Below the pieces are notes generated by a model, which made no database searches, was not told the origin of the DNA, and saw only the letters and a program-made list of their open reading frames with translations. From an uncultured Aquimarina sp. (GTDB lineage: Bacteria > Bacteroidota > Bacteroidia > Flavobacteriales > Flavobacteriaceae), in contig NZ_CANLMP010000001.1 of NCBI RefSeq assembly GCF_947492405.1, forward strand, positions 868,001 to 932,000: DNA of 64,000 bases, read 5' to 3'. Shown here piece by piece: positions 45,470-54,302 of this stretch (its first letter is position 1; each line of letters opens with the position of its first letter). Position numbers and translations under genes: made by a program.

Positions 45470-46462
45470 TTATTCCGTGAATATGGAGGCTTCAAACTGT
45501 ATCTCATCTGAGATCAAATTATCACCTAAACTACCAAAAACACTACCAGATGCATAAACTATATTCCATAACGTTCGATCGATTGTAAATTTTGAAGTAA
45601 AAATCAACTTCTTTTCTTTATACGCTATATGAGCATTAAACTCTATTGGCTGTTGCACGTCTTTGATAGTTAAATTGGCTAGTACCGATATATTAGAGTC
45701 ATCAATATATTTAACGGTTATTATTTTAAGTGAAGCGACCGGATATTTATCTGTTTCAAAAAAATCAGCGTTTTTTAAGTGATCTACAAGAGACTCGATG
45801 TAATCTCCATCTGTATTTATAATAGTATTCATATCAATTACGAACTCTCCACCAAAAATCTTATTCTCTTTCATATAGAATGCTCCGCTATCAAAAGTAA
45901 CAGTTCCGTAGTGTCCTTCTGTTTGAAGTTTATTAAATCCTTCCCATCTAAGAATGCTTTTCTCTTTGTTTATTTTCAAAATATTACCATCAACAGCTTT
46001 AGTAGGTATTTTCTCTTTTACAATATCTATTAATTCAATTTCATAAAGTAATGTAGAATCTGGATGTGGAAAAGTAACATTTCCAGTTCTTTTACTTAAA
46101 GATGGAGGCACAATAAGTTTACGTACTTCTCCTATTTTCATTCCCTGTAAACCTTCGTCTACTCCTTTTATTACTTGATTTCCTCCTACCAAAATCTTAA
46201 GAGGACTTGGCCTGTTTCTAGAAGTATACACCAAAGAATCATCGGTATATGTAGTAGTTTCATGAATAAGAACTTCTTTTCCTTTTACAACTGCAGGACC
46301 TGAACCAGGTTTTATTATTTTATACTGAAGTCCCGATTCTGTGCTAATAAAGTCGGTTTTATTAGAACATCCAAAAAACACTATAAGTATGAGCATACTT
46401 ATATATATTTTAACAATATTGACATTCAATTTATTAAGTTGAATTCTTACATTAGTTTTCAT
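45470..46462 (-). CDS. FKBP-type PPIase fused to a YceI domain (lipoprotein)
   Basis: Protein of 330 residues with a lipobox (FFGC, Cys32). Residues about 38-150 are an FKBP-type prolyl isomerase: ESGLQYKIIKPGSGP, VIKGVDEGLQGMKIGEVRKL and LLYEIELIDI. Residues about 165-330 form a YceI lipocalin-like domain: SILRWEGFNKLQTEGHYGTV, VDHLKNADFFETDKYPVASL and LTIKDVQQPIEF. The two halves join without a gap. I do not know this fusion as a named family. It may fold or chaperone an envelope protein while binding a lipid. Divergent from the membrane regulator at 46595. Confidence 0.87.
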   Translation of the reverse strand: MKTNVRIQLNKLNVNIVKIYISMLILIVFFGCSNKTDFISTESGLQYKIIKPGSGPAVVKGKEVLIHETTTYTDDSLVYTSRNRPSPLKILVGGNQVIKGVDEGLQGMKIGEVRKLIVPPSLSKRTGNVTFPHPDSTLLYEIELIDIVKEKIPTKAVDGNILKINKEKSILRWEGFNKLQTEGHYGTVTFDSGAFYMKENKIFGGEFVIDMNTIINTDGDYIESLVDHLKNADFFETDKYPVASLKIITVKYIDDSNISVLANLTIKDVQQPIEFNAHIAYKEKKLIFTSKFTIDRTLWNIVYASGSVFGSLGDNLISDEIQFEASIFTE

Positions 46463-46517
46463 CTATTATAATATTTTAAATTTTAGTTAAGACGAAAATA
46501 ATTCAGAGCATATGCTA

Positions 46518-46559
46518 CAATGCTAAATCAATTGTAAAAAAGTGTATCGCAATTGTAAA
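46518..46559. promoter_or_regulatory. Phased direct repeats, likely operator of the wHTH regulator
   Basis: CAATTGTAAA occurs exactly at 46529-46538 and 46550-46559, with starts 21 bp apart. A looser copy, CAATGCTAAA (8 of 10), lies at 46518-46527, 11 bp before the first. All three are in one orientation and on one helix face. OmpR-type regulators bind direct repeats with 11-bp spacing, and the regulator gene starts 36 bases downstream. The site also lies upstream of the divergent FKBP-YceI gene. Confidence 0.55.
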
Positions 46560-46594
46560 TTTTTCGTTATTTGTAAGTAAGAAACATTTTTTAA

Positions 46595-47482
46595 GTGAAG
46601 AATAAACTCAAAATACCTATAACTGTTACCGTCTTATTGATGAGTATAATGATGATTCATAGTTTTTCTCCAAAAGAAGATGTGTTCCATACAGAAAAAA
46701 TTAAAGTTGCCTTAAGAGCTATTGGAAACAAGTTATTATTAAAAAACAATGATTCCACATCTTTAGTACTTCCGATAAAAGAGGTTTCTGATCATAAATT
46801 TGAATTATCTTTTCAGAAAGAACTGACAATTGATCCAGAAGATTTAGTTGCAATTATTGATGTTGAATTAAAAAAAACAGGGCTCCCTGATAATTATATC
46901 ACAGAAGTGATTCATTGTGAAACAAAAGAAGTATCGTATAGTTATGAAATATTAGGTCCAATAAAAGAAACTGAAATTTCATGCCTGGGCAGAAAACTTC
47001 CTGTAAGTTGTTACACTATTCAGCTTATTATGCTTAAAGAAGAAACGCCTTCTTTATATAGCACAATGGGTAATATGTATACTCTTTCTTTATTAGTATT
47101 ACTTATTATTGTGATTACAAGTACTACTTTGTTTAAAAAGAAAGATCTAGAAAAAAATCAAATAGTTTCATCAAATCAAATCATTCTTGGTACACTTATA
47201 TTTTATCCGGATCAACAGAAGTTAAATAAAGATCAAACAGAAATTTCATTAACGGCTAAAGAAAGTGAACTACTAGCTATTTTTGCACAATATCCTAATC
47301 AAATTGTTAAGAGAGAACAGCTTATTAAACAAGTCTGGGAAGATAATGGTGTTATTGTAGGCAGAAGTCTTGATATGTTTATCTCTAAGCTACGAAAAAA
47401 ATTCGGTAAAGATTCGGAGGTCAAAATTGTAAACGTTCATGGGGTAGGTTACAAACTTGAAACAACCAATAGTAAACAATAA
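46595..47482 (+). CDS. Membrane-anchored winged-helix (OmpR/PhoB-type) regulator
   Basis: Protein of 295 residues starting at a GTG (46595), chosen because it supplies the first hydrophobic segment (about 7-24). A periplasmic domain follows (about 25-158), with Cys in CETKEVSY, SCLGRK and VSCYT, then a helix at about 159-179 and a C-terminal Trans_reg_C winged helix (about 192-290): LTAKESELLAIFAQYPNQIV, VWEDNGVIVGRSLDMFISKL and VNVHGVGYKL. It has no kinase or receiver, so it should sense the periplasm and bind DNA directly. The phased repeats upstream are its likely site. Confidence 0.85.
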   Translation: MKNKLKIPITVTVLLMSIMMIHSFSPKEDVFHTEKIKVALRAIGNKLLLKNNDSTSLVLPIKEVSDHKFELSFQKELTIDPEDLVAIIDVELKKTGLPDNYITEVIHCETKEVSYSYEILGPIKETEISCLGRKLPVSCYTIQLIMLKEETPSLYSTMGNMYTLSLLVLLIIVITSTTLFKKKDLEKNQIVSSNQIILGTLIFYPDQQKLNKDQTEISLTAKESELLAIFAQYPNQIVKREQLIKQVWEDNGVIVGRSLDMFISKLRKKFGKDSEVKIVNVHGVGYKLETTNSKQ

Positions 47483-47553
47483 TTCTTAATGAAGTTACTA
47501 TAAAATTATGTCCCTAAAATGAGCATTTAGATTGGTTCTCTAAGCTAGAATAT

Positions 47554-47592
47554 AGGATACCTTGCTATAAAAAACAAGGCATCCTTTATTTT
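47554..47592 (+). terminator. Intrinsic terminator with one mismatch
   Basis: An 11-bp stem with one A-C mismatch (47554-47564 with 47575-47585) and a T-rich tail, after the membrane regulator gene. Confidence 0.6.
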
Positions 47593-47597
47593 ATGAA

Positions 47598-49778
47598 TTA
47601 ATGATGTTCTTTTTGCCCAAAGGGTTTTATAATAACACCCGCACTAAGAATAAATCCATCTGTAGGAGCATAAATTTCGGTAAATGTAGGGTCATTGGTT
47701 GGAGGTAAAACCAATGGAGAAAATCTACTTTGTCTACGATCTGTAAAATTCTCGAAATTTACAAAGATTGTTCCCCAACTAAAATTACGCATTCCTAATA
47801 ACCCCATTAAAACAAAATCGGTAGTTTCTGTTCCATTAGATAGCAATTGCTTACCGATATAATAGGTTTCAAAACCTATTCTCCAGGTTTCATTTTCATA
47901 CATCACCACACTTCCTGCGTTATGTCTTGCTGTTAAAGGCTTTTGTGGATTACCATTAAGGTAATTTAAACGAGTGTCAATAAATGCATAATTAAGAAAC
48001 CATCTAAAATCCTTATAACTAAATTTAATATTGGTCTCCGCTCCTTTACTAACAATATCATCCTGTGCATTTTCAAATTCAAAAAAACCGGTATTGGTAT
48101 CCGTTAACAATAAACCATCCTGAATTGCTGTCATATAAAATAATTGATTTACAGAAAAACTTATTTCATCAGTTAAGTAGGTATCATAGTTAAAATCCAA
48201 ATTTACACCATAGGAACGTTCTGCGTCTAAACCATCCTTATCGATAGCCAATATATTATTGAAGTTAATAAATTCAGCTTCTTCAGTAAAAATATCGGGA
48301 ATTTTATACCCTAAACCTCCTCCTATTCTACTAGAAAATGAGTTATTTGATTTGTAAAGTAATGAGACTTTTGGTAAAGGAAAAAATCCCCAGTCTTTTG
48401 CATAATCTGCTCTAAAACCTGTTTCTACTATCCAGTTGTCAGTGATATCATAGATATTATTTACAAACAATCCAGCTGTTATATCATTCTGATCACGTTC
48501 TAACGTAATAGAATCTTCATCAAAATCTACTGTATATAAATTTGCACCTAAAATCCAATCTGCTCTTACACCCTTCTTATTATAGACGATTTCTGTAAAT
48601 GAATTGAACTGAGATCCATTAAAATTAAAGTTAGGAACGGTGAGATCCCTATTAAAATAAGCAAAACTATTTTTTACATTTAATGATCTTATAGCATCAA
48701 TTTCGGTTGTATAAACTGTCTGAGTGCTCAAACGTTTAGAAATATTCTCTTCTGTGTAAAGCGTATTATTTTCATTATTATCGATTCCATTTGTGTCGCC
48801 ACCTATCCTATCATCATAAGTACCATTAACTCCAAACCAAAACGTAGTTTTATCGGATGGATAATAAAATAGTTTAGGATTTATCGATACAGATTTTGTT
48901 CGTGGTAAATTACTAAATCCATCATCTTCTGGATCGAATTCCTTCTGATAATGACCAGATCCATATAGAGTCACTCCAAATTTATCATTACGTTTACTAT
49001 AAAACACATTACCAGTAGTTCCTAATGCGTGGGTCTGTGTTATCATAATATCGAGATCAGGTTCTTCTTCAGGAGTTTTAGAAATCATATTTACTAATCC
49101 TGCAATTGCTCCTCCTCCATAAAGTGTAGAAGAACTTCCTTTTATGATTTCGAATTGCTTTAAATCCAAAGGAGGTATCTGCATAATACTCAATCCACTG
49201 GAAAACCCTCCATACAGGGGAAATCCATCTCTTAACAGCTGCGTATATCGACCATCCAGCCCCTGGATTCTAATATTCGAATTTCCGCTACTTAATGATG
49301 TTTGCTGCATTTGTATTCCGGTACTTTCTCTTAATACCATGGAAATATTAGTAGCATTCATAGCATTTTTTTCTCCTAATTCTTCTGCTCCTATAAACTC
49401 GATTCTTGTAGGAATTCTTTTGATGGTTCTAGTACTTCGATTGGATTGTAAAACTACCTCCTCTAAAGATTCACCATCTTCTTTTAGTTTTATAATCAAT
49501 ACTTCAGTGTTTGGAACTTTTATTGATTTTTTAACCGATTCAAAACCTAAAAATGATATCGTAAAATCATAAATCCCATCTGGAATTAAATCTATAGTGG
49601 CTATACCATCCAAGTCCGTTACAGCCCCTTTTTCTATTTGTTCCGAATAAATAGTTGCTCCAATCAAAGGTTCACCGTTTGATTCTGATAGTATTTTAAT
49701 TTTTAATGTATTTGTTTGCGCATTAGCATATGCACATAGCAATATGGAGAGCATTATGCTCCATAGTATATTTTTCAT
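47598..49778 (-). CDS. TonB-dependent receptor with CarboxypepD_reg-like domain
   Basis: Receptor of 726 residues with a signal peptide (about 1-20). A CarboxypepD_reg-like domain (about 22-110; IGATIYSEQIEKGAVTDLDG) precedes a full plug (RSTRTIKRIPTRIEFIGAEEL, SNIRIQGLDGRYTQLLRDGFPL, IKGSSSTLYGGGAIAGLVNM) and a C-terminal barrel. The plug and barrel resemble siderophore or copper receptors. It is 66 bases downstream of a His/Cys-rich DUF6660 protein in the same direction, which points to a metal substrate. The last residues GQKEHH carry two His. Confidence 0.9.
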   Translation of the reverse strand: MKNILWSIMLSILLCAYANAQTNTLKIKILSESNGEPLIGATIYSEQIEKGAVTDLDGIATIDLIPDGIYDFTISFLGFESVKKSIKVPNTEVLIIKLKEDGESLEEVVLQSNRSTRTIKRIPTRIEFIGAEELGEKNAMNATNISMVLRESTGIQMQQTSLSSGNSNIRIQGLDGRYTQLLRDGFPLYGGFSSGLSIMQIPPLDLKQFEIIKGSSSTLYGGGAIAGLVNMISKTPEEEPDLDIMITQTHALGTTGNVFYSKRNDKFGVTLYGSGHYQKEFDPEDDGFSNLPRTKSVSINPKLFYYPSDKTTFWFGVNGTYDDRIGGDTNGIDNNENNTLYTEENISKRLSTQTVYTTEIDAIRSLNVKNSFAYFNRDLTVPNFNFNGSQFNSFTEIVYNKKGVRADWILGANLYTVDFDEDSITLERDQNDITAGLFVNNIYDITDNWIVETGFRADYAKDWGFFPLPKVSLLYKSNNSFSSRIGGGLGYKIPDIFTEEAEFINFNNILAIDKDGLDAERSYGVNLDFNYDTYLTDEISFSVNQLFYMTAIQDGLLLTDTNTGFFEFENAQDDIVSKGAETNIKFSYKDFRWFLNYAFIDTRLNYLNGNPQKPLTARHNAGSVVMYENETWRIGFETYYIGKQLLSNGTETTDFVLMGLLGMRNFSWGTIFVNFENFTDRRQSRFSPLVLPPTNDPTFTEIYAPTDGFILSAGVIIKPFGQKEHH

Positions 49779-49844
49779 TTTAAATTTTAGTTTTTAATTC
49801 GCCAAATTTGATTTGAGGCTTATATTATAAAGCCTAACTAACAA

Positions 49845-50162
49845 TTAGCTAATTGATCTAGGCGGTTGCCATATATTTGGAAAGAAATAAAAAGTATAAT
49901 CGGATTGATAGATACAATCATCTTTAGAAATGATGACAGTTCTTATAGCTACATTAAACTGTTTTAGTAACTCATATGTAATTGTTACACCACAACAAGT
50001 ACATATACATATTGAAGCACAAGAATCATCTGTATCCTCAGAATGATCGTGCTTGTGATCACAAAATACATCCTCTTGATCTTCTGAATTCAATGCATCA
50101 GAACAAGGTATAAGCGTCGAACTTAATATAAAGACAGATAATATTATTGTAAATAACTTCAT
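49845..50162 (-). CDS. DUF6660-like secreted metal-binding protein
   Basis: Protein of 105 residues; the ATG at 50162 begins a signal peptide (MKLFTIILSVFILSSTLIPC). The mature part has a metal-site region: DHKHDHSEDTDD (His-Asp rich) and SCASICICTCCGVTITY (five Cys), and it ends FFPNIWQPPRSIS, the WQPP ending of the DUF6660 family. Such proteins accompany Bacteroidota metal receptors and RND efflux. It lies directly upstream of the TonB receptor at 47598. Copper or zinc binding is inferred from residue content. Confidence 0.78.
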   Translation of the reverse strand: MKLFTIILSVFILSSTLIPCSDALNSEDQEDVFCDHKHDHSEDTDDSCASICICTCCGVTITYELLKQFNVAIRTVIISKDDCIYQSDYTFYFFPNIWQPPRSIS

Positions 50163-50298
50163 TACATTTACAAAGATAAACGAAATACAATGCAATGAAG
50201 TTTGAAAGTTCTATAAATTCCAATATCATAAACTTCTTTTAGCATCAAATTCACTATTTGTATTATAAAAACACGCAAATCTGTATAGTGAATATTCA

Positions 50299-50949
50299 TC
50301 ATTTCTTAGTCCCTACTAAAATCCATATTCGCTTATCTTCTTCTTTTTTCCATCTCCCAAAATCTTTAATTTCCCTTTTCATTATAAACCGAGCAGTTTC
50401 TAATTCTTTTTTCACATAATGCATAGCCAATGTATGAGCCTCCATTTGCTCATCTCTAGATTTATTGAGCATATGTTCTTTAAATTTTTCTATTATTACA
50501 ATATTACCTTTTGGTTTCAAAGCTTTTTTAACGTGTGCTAATATTTCCTTATAATCGTCCATTTCGTGATATGTATCCAAAATCACCACAACATCCAAAG
50601 AATTATCAGGTAAGTTTGGATTATCATAATCTCCTAAAATAGTTTTTACATTTTTAATTTTTCGCTTCTTTAGATGTTCATCCAGCTTCTCTAATCTATC
50701 TTTTCTAACATCGACTGCTAAAACTTTTCCTGATGCTCCGACTACTTTTGCCATATGAATCGACAAGTATCCCTCATGGCAACCTACATCTGCCACCATA
50801 CTGCCTTGTTTGATTTCTGCTATCTCAAATAATTCTGAAACCTTCATCCAGGTATCTCTCTCTTTCCAATCATTCTCTTTATATTGAGCCTGTCCTAAAT
50901 TAATTCCAATCAAAATTAATAATATCAGAAATTTATTATTTAACTCCAT
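50299..50949 (-). CDS. Class I SAM methyltransferase-like protein with signal peptide
   Basis: Protein of 216 residues. A hydrophobic N-terminus (MELNNKFLILLILIGINLGQAQ) looks like a cleavable signal, which is odd for an enzyme that needs SAM. The methyltransferase fold is otherwise good: MVADVGCHEGYLSIHMAK (motif I), VDVRKDRLEKLDEHL, LGDYDNPNLPDNSLDVVVILDTYHEM (about 105-130) and KGNIVIIEKFKE. Substrate unknown. It is in the same direction as the DUF6660 and TonB genes but 136 bases upstream of them. Confidence 0.75.
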   Translation of the reverse strand: MELNNKFLILLILIGINLGQAQYKENDWKERDTWMKVSELFEIAEIKQGSMVADVGCHEGYLSIHMAKVVGASGKVLAVDVRKDRLEKLDEHLKKRKIKNVKTILGDYDNPNLPDNSLDVVVILDTYHEMDDYKEILAHVKKALKPKGNIVIIEKFKEHMLNKSRDEQMEAHTLAMHYVKKELETARFIMKREIKDFGRWKKEEDKRIWILVGTKK

Positions 50950-51141
50950 ATATCTTCGGTTTTGTATTAATACTGATTATATGATGATTAGCTTAATTAA
51001 AATACGAGTTAATTAAACTTTAAATACTTTATTTATGAAAAGTTTATATTTTATTTACATTTAGAAATTGATATTCATCTATATGCTATGTAAGATTACG
51101 ACGCATTTTTATTTTAATATATTAAGTTAGTGATCTGGTAT

Positions 51142-52512
51142 ATGAAAAACGAACTTTTTACAGCTTTTAAGGTATATATATTCTCTTGGTTAACGAGCTT
51201 AATTATTTTTATTATTGGTACTATATCGGCTGGGTTTACATTTTTAGAATCTTTGCAGTATTTTGGAAATGCACTGATAAGTCTGAAGTTTATTGTTGTA
51301 ATTCATATCCTATATATAATACTTTATATAGTATTTCTAATTTTCAGATATTTTATTCGATTACAAAAAAAGAAAGGCTTTACAGTGATGTTAAAACATT
51401 TCTCCTTAAAATTATTTACTCCAACTTTGGTTCTATTTGGAATTTTTAAATTTATTATCATCAAGAATAGTTCAGAAGATTTTGAGTATAATTGGATTCC
51501 ATCCATAGAAAACAATAGTGGTTTCTCTAAGAACTTATATAAAGTTGATGGAAAACATCGTGGCATGACCGTATTTGGTTGGAATTATAATGAGGATAAT
51601 AAAACTGCAATTGATGACCTAGTTCGATCCAATATAGAATGGGTAGCGGTAGTACCTTTTTTCGATCAGGAAGATGAGGAAACATTAAAAATGAGAACTC
51701 CAAAAAAAGTTGGCCAATGGTCAAAAAGAGATAGTATATATATAAATGCAATCACAAAGCTTAAGGATAGAGGTATTAATATAATGCTAAAACCACACCT
51801 TTGGTTACGTTCTGGATGGAGATCTAATGTAAGACAACCTACTTCTGCTGATTGGGATACTTGGTTCAATTCTTATCGTGCAAATATGTTACACTATACG
51901 AAAATGGCTGCTAAAACTAATGTGGAGCTACTTTGCATAGGTACAGAATTAAAAAGTTCTCTACTAGCTCAGCCAGAAAAGTGGAAGACTTTAATCAAAG
52001 AAATTAAAACTATCTATAAAGGAAAATTAACGTATGCAGCAAATTGGGATGGTGAATATGAATTAATCGATTTTTGGAATGAACTAGATTATATAGGAAT
52101 ACAAGCTTACTTTCCTTTAACCGAAGGTGCTAATCCCGATTTAAATACAGTACTAAGCGGATGGGATGCCCATGTAAAAATGTTAGAATCATTATCAAAA
52201 AACCATAAAAAACCCATATTATTTACAGAAATAGGATACAAAAGTGAAGCATCGGCAACTATCAAACCCTGGGAATGGGGTTCTGTCCTAAGTATTTTAT
52301 CTAAACAAAAATCGGACAAAACCCAACAAATAGCTTATCAAGCACTTTATGAAACATTATGGAACAAAGATTGGTTCGCAGGAACATATATCTGGCAATG
52401 GAACACTCAATCAAATAAGGAGAATGCTCCTACTAATTTAGATTTTTCTCCAAGGTTTAAACCAGCTGGAAATACCATTGCTAAATGGTATGCTACTGAT
52501 AGCTCTAATTAA
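51142..52512 (+). CDS. Membrane-anchored GH113-like glycoside hydrolase
   Basis: Protein of 456 residues; I use the ATG at 51142 (a GTG 12 bases earlier is the alternative). Three membrane helices (about 10-32, 45-68 and 85-106) are followed by a TIM barrel (about 130-456) like GH113 beta-mannanases: HRGMTVFGWNYNED, INIMLKPHLWLRSGWRSN, ELLCIGTELKSS (acid/base Glu) and PILFTEIGYKSE (nucleophile Glu). Both catalytic Glu are present. The barrel follows the membrane part, so it probably faces the periplasm. It ends 2 bases from the convergent amidohydrolase. Confidence 0.8.
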   Translation: MKNELFTAFKVYIFSWLTSLIIFIIGTISAGFTFLESLQYFGNALISLKFIVVIHILYIILYIVFLIFRYFIRLQKKKGFTVMLKHFSLKLFTPTLVLFGIFKFIIIKNSSEDFEYNWIPSIENNSGFSKNLYKVDGKHRGMTVFGWNYNEDNKTAIDDLVRSNIEWVAVVPFFDQEDEETLKMRTPKKVGQWSKRDSIYINAITKLKDRGINIMLKPHLWLRSGWRSNVRQPTSADWDTWFNSYRANMLHYTKMAAKTNVELLCIGTELKSSLLAQPEKWKTLIKEIKTIYKGKLTYAANWDGEYELIDFWNELDYIGIQAYFPLTEGANPDLNTVLSGWDAHVKMLESLSKNHKKPILFTEIGYKSEASATIKPWEWGSVLSILSKQKSDKTQQIAYQALYETLWNKDWFAGTYIWQWNTQSNKENAPTNLDFSPRFKPAGNTIAKWYATDSSN

Positions 52513-52514
52513 CA

Positions 52515-54254
52515 TCAAGATAAAAACTTTGCAGGATTATCACGCGCGATAATATCAAATTCTTCTACAGTTAAGTTACCTGTTGTCGCAGCAACTAAAT
52601 TCTTCTCTGCGGCATGATTTCTTACCACATAAAAATCAGTCCCAAACAAAACTTTCTTTCCTAACTTAGTATGATTGATAGTTTGTCTCAATAAAGGAAA
52701 AATCTGTTCATCATGAAGTATATAACTTATATCTGCATACACATTCTCGTGTTGTAACATCATACTACAAATGATTGAATACCAATCTACATACTTCCAG
52801 CAATCTTCTAGTTTTTTCCAACTAAACTTATTATCCAATCTGTACAAAAAGTTAATCCCAGTCTCTGGCTCTTTAATTAACTCATTACTATACCTATATC
52901 GATCAAATTCCAGATATTTATTCCACTGATCTTCTCCTCCAAAATGAGCAAAACAAATTTTGAGATGAGATAAATTATAAGTTAAAGGAGTGTTTAAGTC
53001 TTTGTATCCGAATAGGCTTTTAATTTCATCACTACATTGATCGACCAGAATACGAAGTAATTCTTCCTTCAGCAACACCAAATAATTCAATGGATGTGTG
53101 AAATTTAATGAAAAATCTTTGTTTTTAGTTTGCGGCAGTAATAATGGCTCATAAATATCGTTTTCAAGATTTACAACTTCTTTAAAAATAGGGTGCACAT
53201 CCCATTCCTTTTCCTTTTTGCCTCGGTAAAATATAGTTCCCTTGATACAATGTGTCATAATAGGAATACCACGATCAGCAGCATACTTCCATAATGGTAA
53301 TAACGCTTCGTCAAAAGGATAATATCCCAATGCAGGGTAAATCTTAAATCCGTTGAATTTTTTATCCTCTATATACTCTTTTATAAAACAATCCTGAAGT
53401 GTTACTTTTCCTTTATAAAATGTAAACTTAAGGTGATCTTTTTCTTCTCGTATTCTTCTTGGTTCTGCAAATACAAACGGAAGTATTTCATTCTTATACT
53501 TTCCTTTTTCTTTTATACTTGCTATTTCCTGCATTTGATGTTTATATGAGGATTTTGCGTCTAGTTTACCTGCTCCCATATATTCCATATCCATTGGTAA
53601 TACTATAAATTTAGAACCAGGAGGATATTGTGATTCTAGTACTGAAAAAATTCTTTTTTGATCTTTATATAATGTAAAACGACCCAAAAGCAAATACCTA
53701 TCTAACAAATCTTTTGTCATTTTACCTGGTAAAACAGAAAAGAACTTTAGCGTTTTACGAAGTATAAACCATATTAGATTTCTACCACTTTTAAAAAATA
53801 ATACTAGTATTGCAACCAATGCAGTCTTAATAAAAATATTTTTTAATGGATATAACAGGTATATAGATTCTAGCCATTCCTGTAATATTAATCCGTATTT
53901 GATAACGTCATTATTTTCAGGACTAAAAACAAGGGACAACCATTCAAAAATAATAAACAATGCATGGTATGTTACAATAAATCCTATAAGTGATAAAACA
54001 CCATTCAATAATTTATTTCGCTGAAGTTTTATTCTTCTGATCACTTTGTTCCGTTTTTTTTCTACGTAAGGATCTTGGTATTTTTCGTTATTATCTTTTA
54101 CACTACGTTTGTACAACTTCAATATCAGCGGAGTATTAAGCAAACGATAAAATGGCCAGGGTACAAATGTTTTGGCAAGATAAGGAGGCACGTGTTCTCC
54201 TTTAAAAATATGAGCGTGGCAGTTTATGATTGGCTTTTTAGTTGAATCATTCAT
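52515..54254 (-). CDS. Membrane amidohydrolase (TIM-barrel metal hydrolase), caspase cluster
   Basis: Protein of 579 residues in the amidohydrolase_2 superfamily. The metal motif NCHAHIF (His13, His15) is at the very start, and the rest of the barrel continues after residue 190: GFKIYPALGYYP, IMTHCIKGT, KICFAHFGGED and VLFGTDFYV. Between the two lie two hydrophobic helices (about 83-110 and 141-165). An even number of helices keeps both parts on one side, so the enzyme appears tethered to the inner membrane with the active site in the cytoplasm. It is the last gene of the caspase operon, 48 bases after the MBL gene. The substrate is unknown. Confidence 0.8.
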   Translation of the reverse strand: MNDSTKKPIINCHAHIFKGEHVPPYLAKTFVPWPFYRLLNTPLILKLYKRSVKDNNEKYQDPYVEKKRNKVIRRIKLQRNKLLNGVLSLIGFIVTYHALFIIFEWLSLVFSPENNDVIKYGLILQEWLESIYLLYPLKNIFIKTALVAILVLFFKSGRNLIWFILRKTLKFFSVLPGKMTKDLLDRYLLLGRFTLYKDQKRIFSVLESQYPPGSKFIVLPMDMEYMGAGKLDAKSSYKHQMQEIASIKEKGKYKNEILPFVFAEPRRIREEKDHLKFTFYKGKVTLQDCFIKEYIEDKKFNGFKIYPALGYYPFDEALLPLWKYAADRGIPIMTHCIKGTIFYRGKKEKEWDVHPIFKEVVNLENDIYEPLLLPQTKNKDFSLNFTHPLNYLVLLKEELLRILVDQCSDEIKSLFGYKDLNTPLTYNLSHLKICFAHFGGEDQWNKYLEFDRYRYSNELIKEPETGINFLYRLDNKFSWKKLEDCWKYVDWYSIICSMMLQHENVYADISYILHDEQIFPLLRQTINHTKLGKKVLFGTDFYVVRNHAAEKNLVAATTGNLTVEEFDIIARDNPAKFLS

Positions 54255-54302
54255 AATCTTTTGATTTAAAAAGTGTTATGTTTTGGTTTATGAAGGATGA
54301 TT

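Noticed and set aside
49816..49835. AGGCTT/AAGCCT hairpin between DUF6660 and the TonB gene
   Set aside because: Only six pairs and no T-run; too weak to call a terminator or attenuator.
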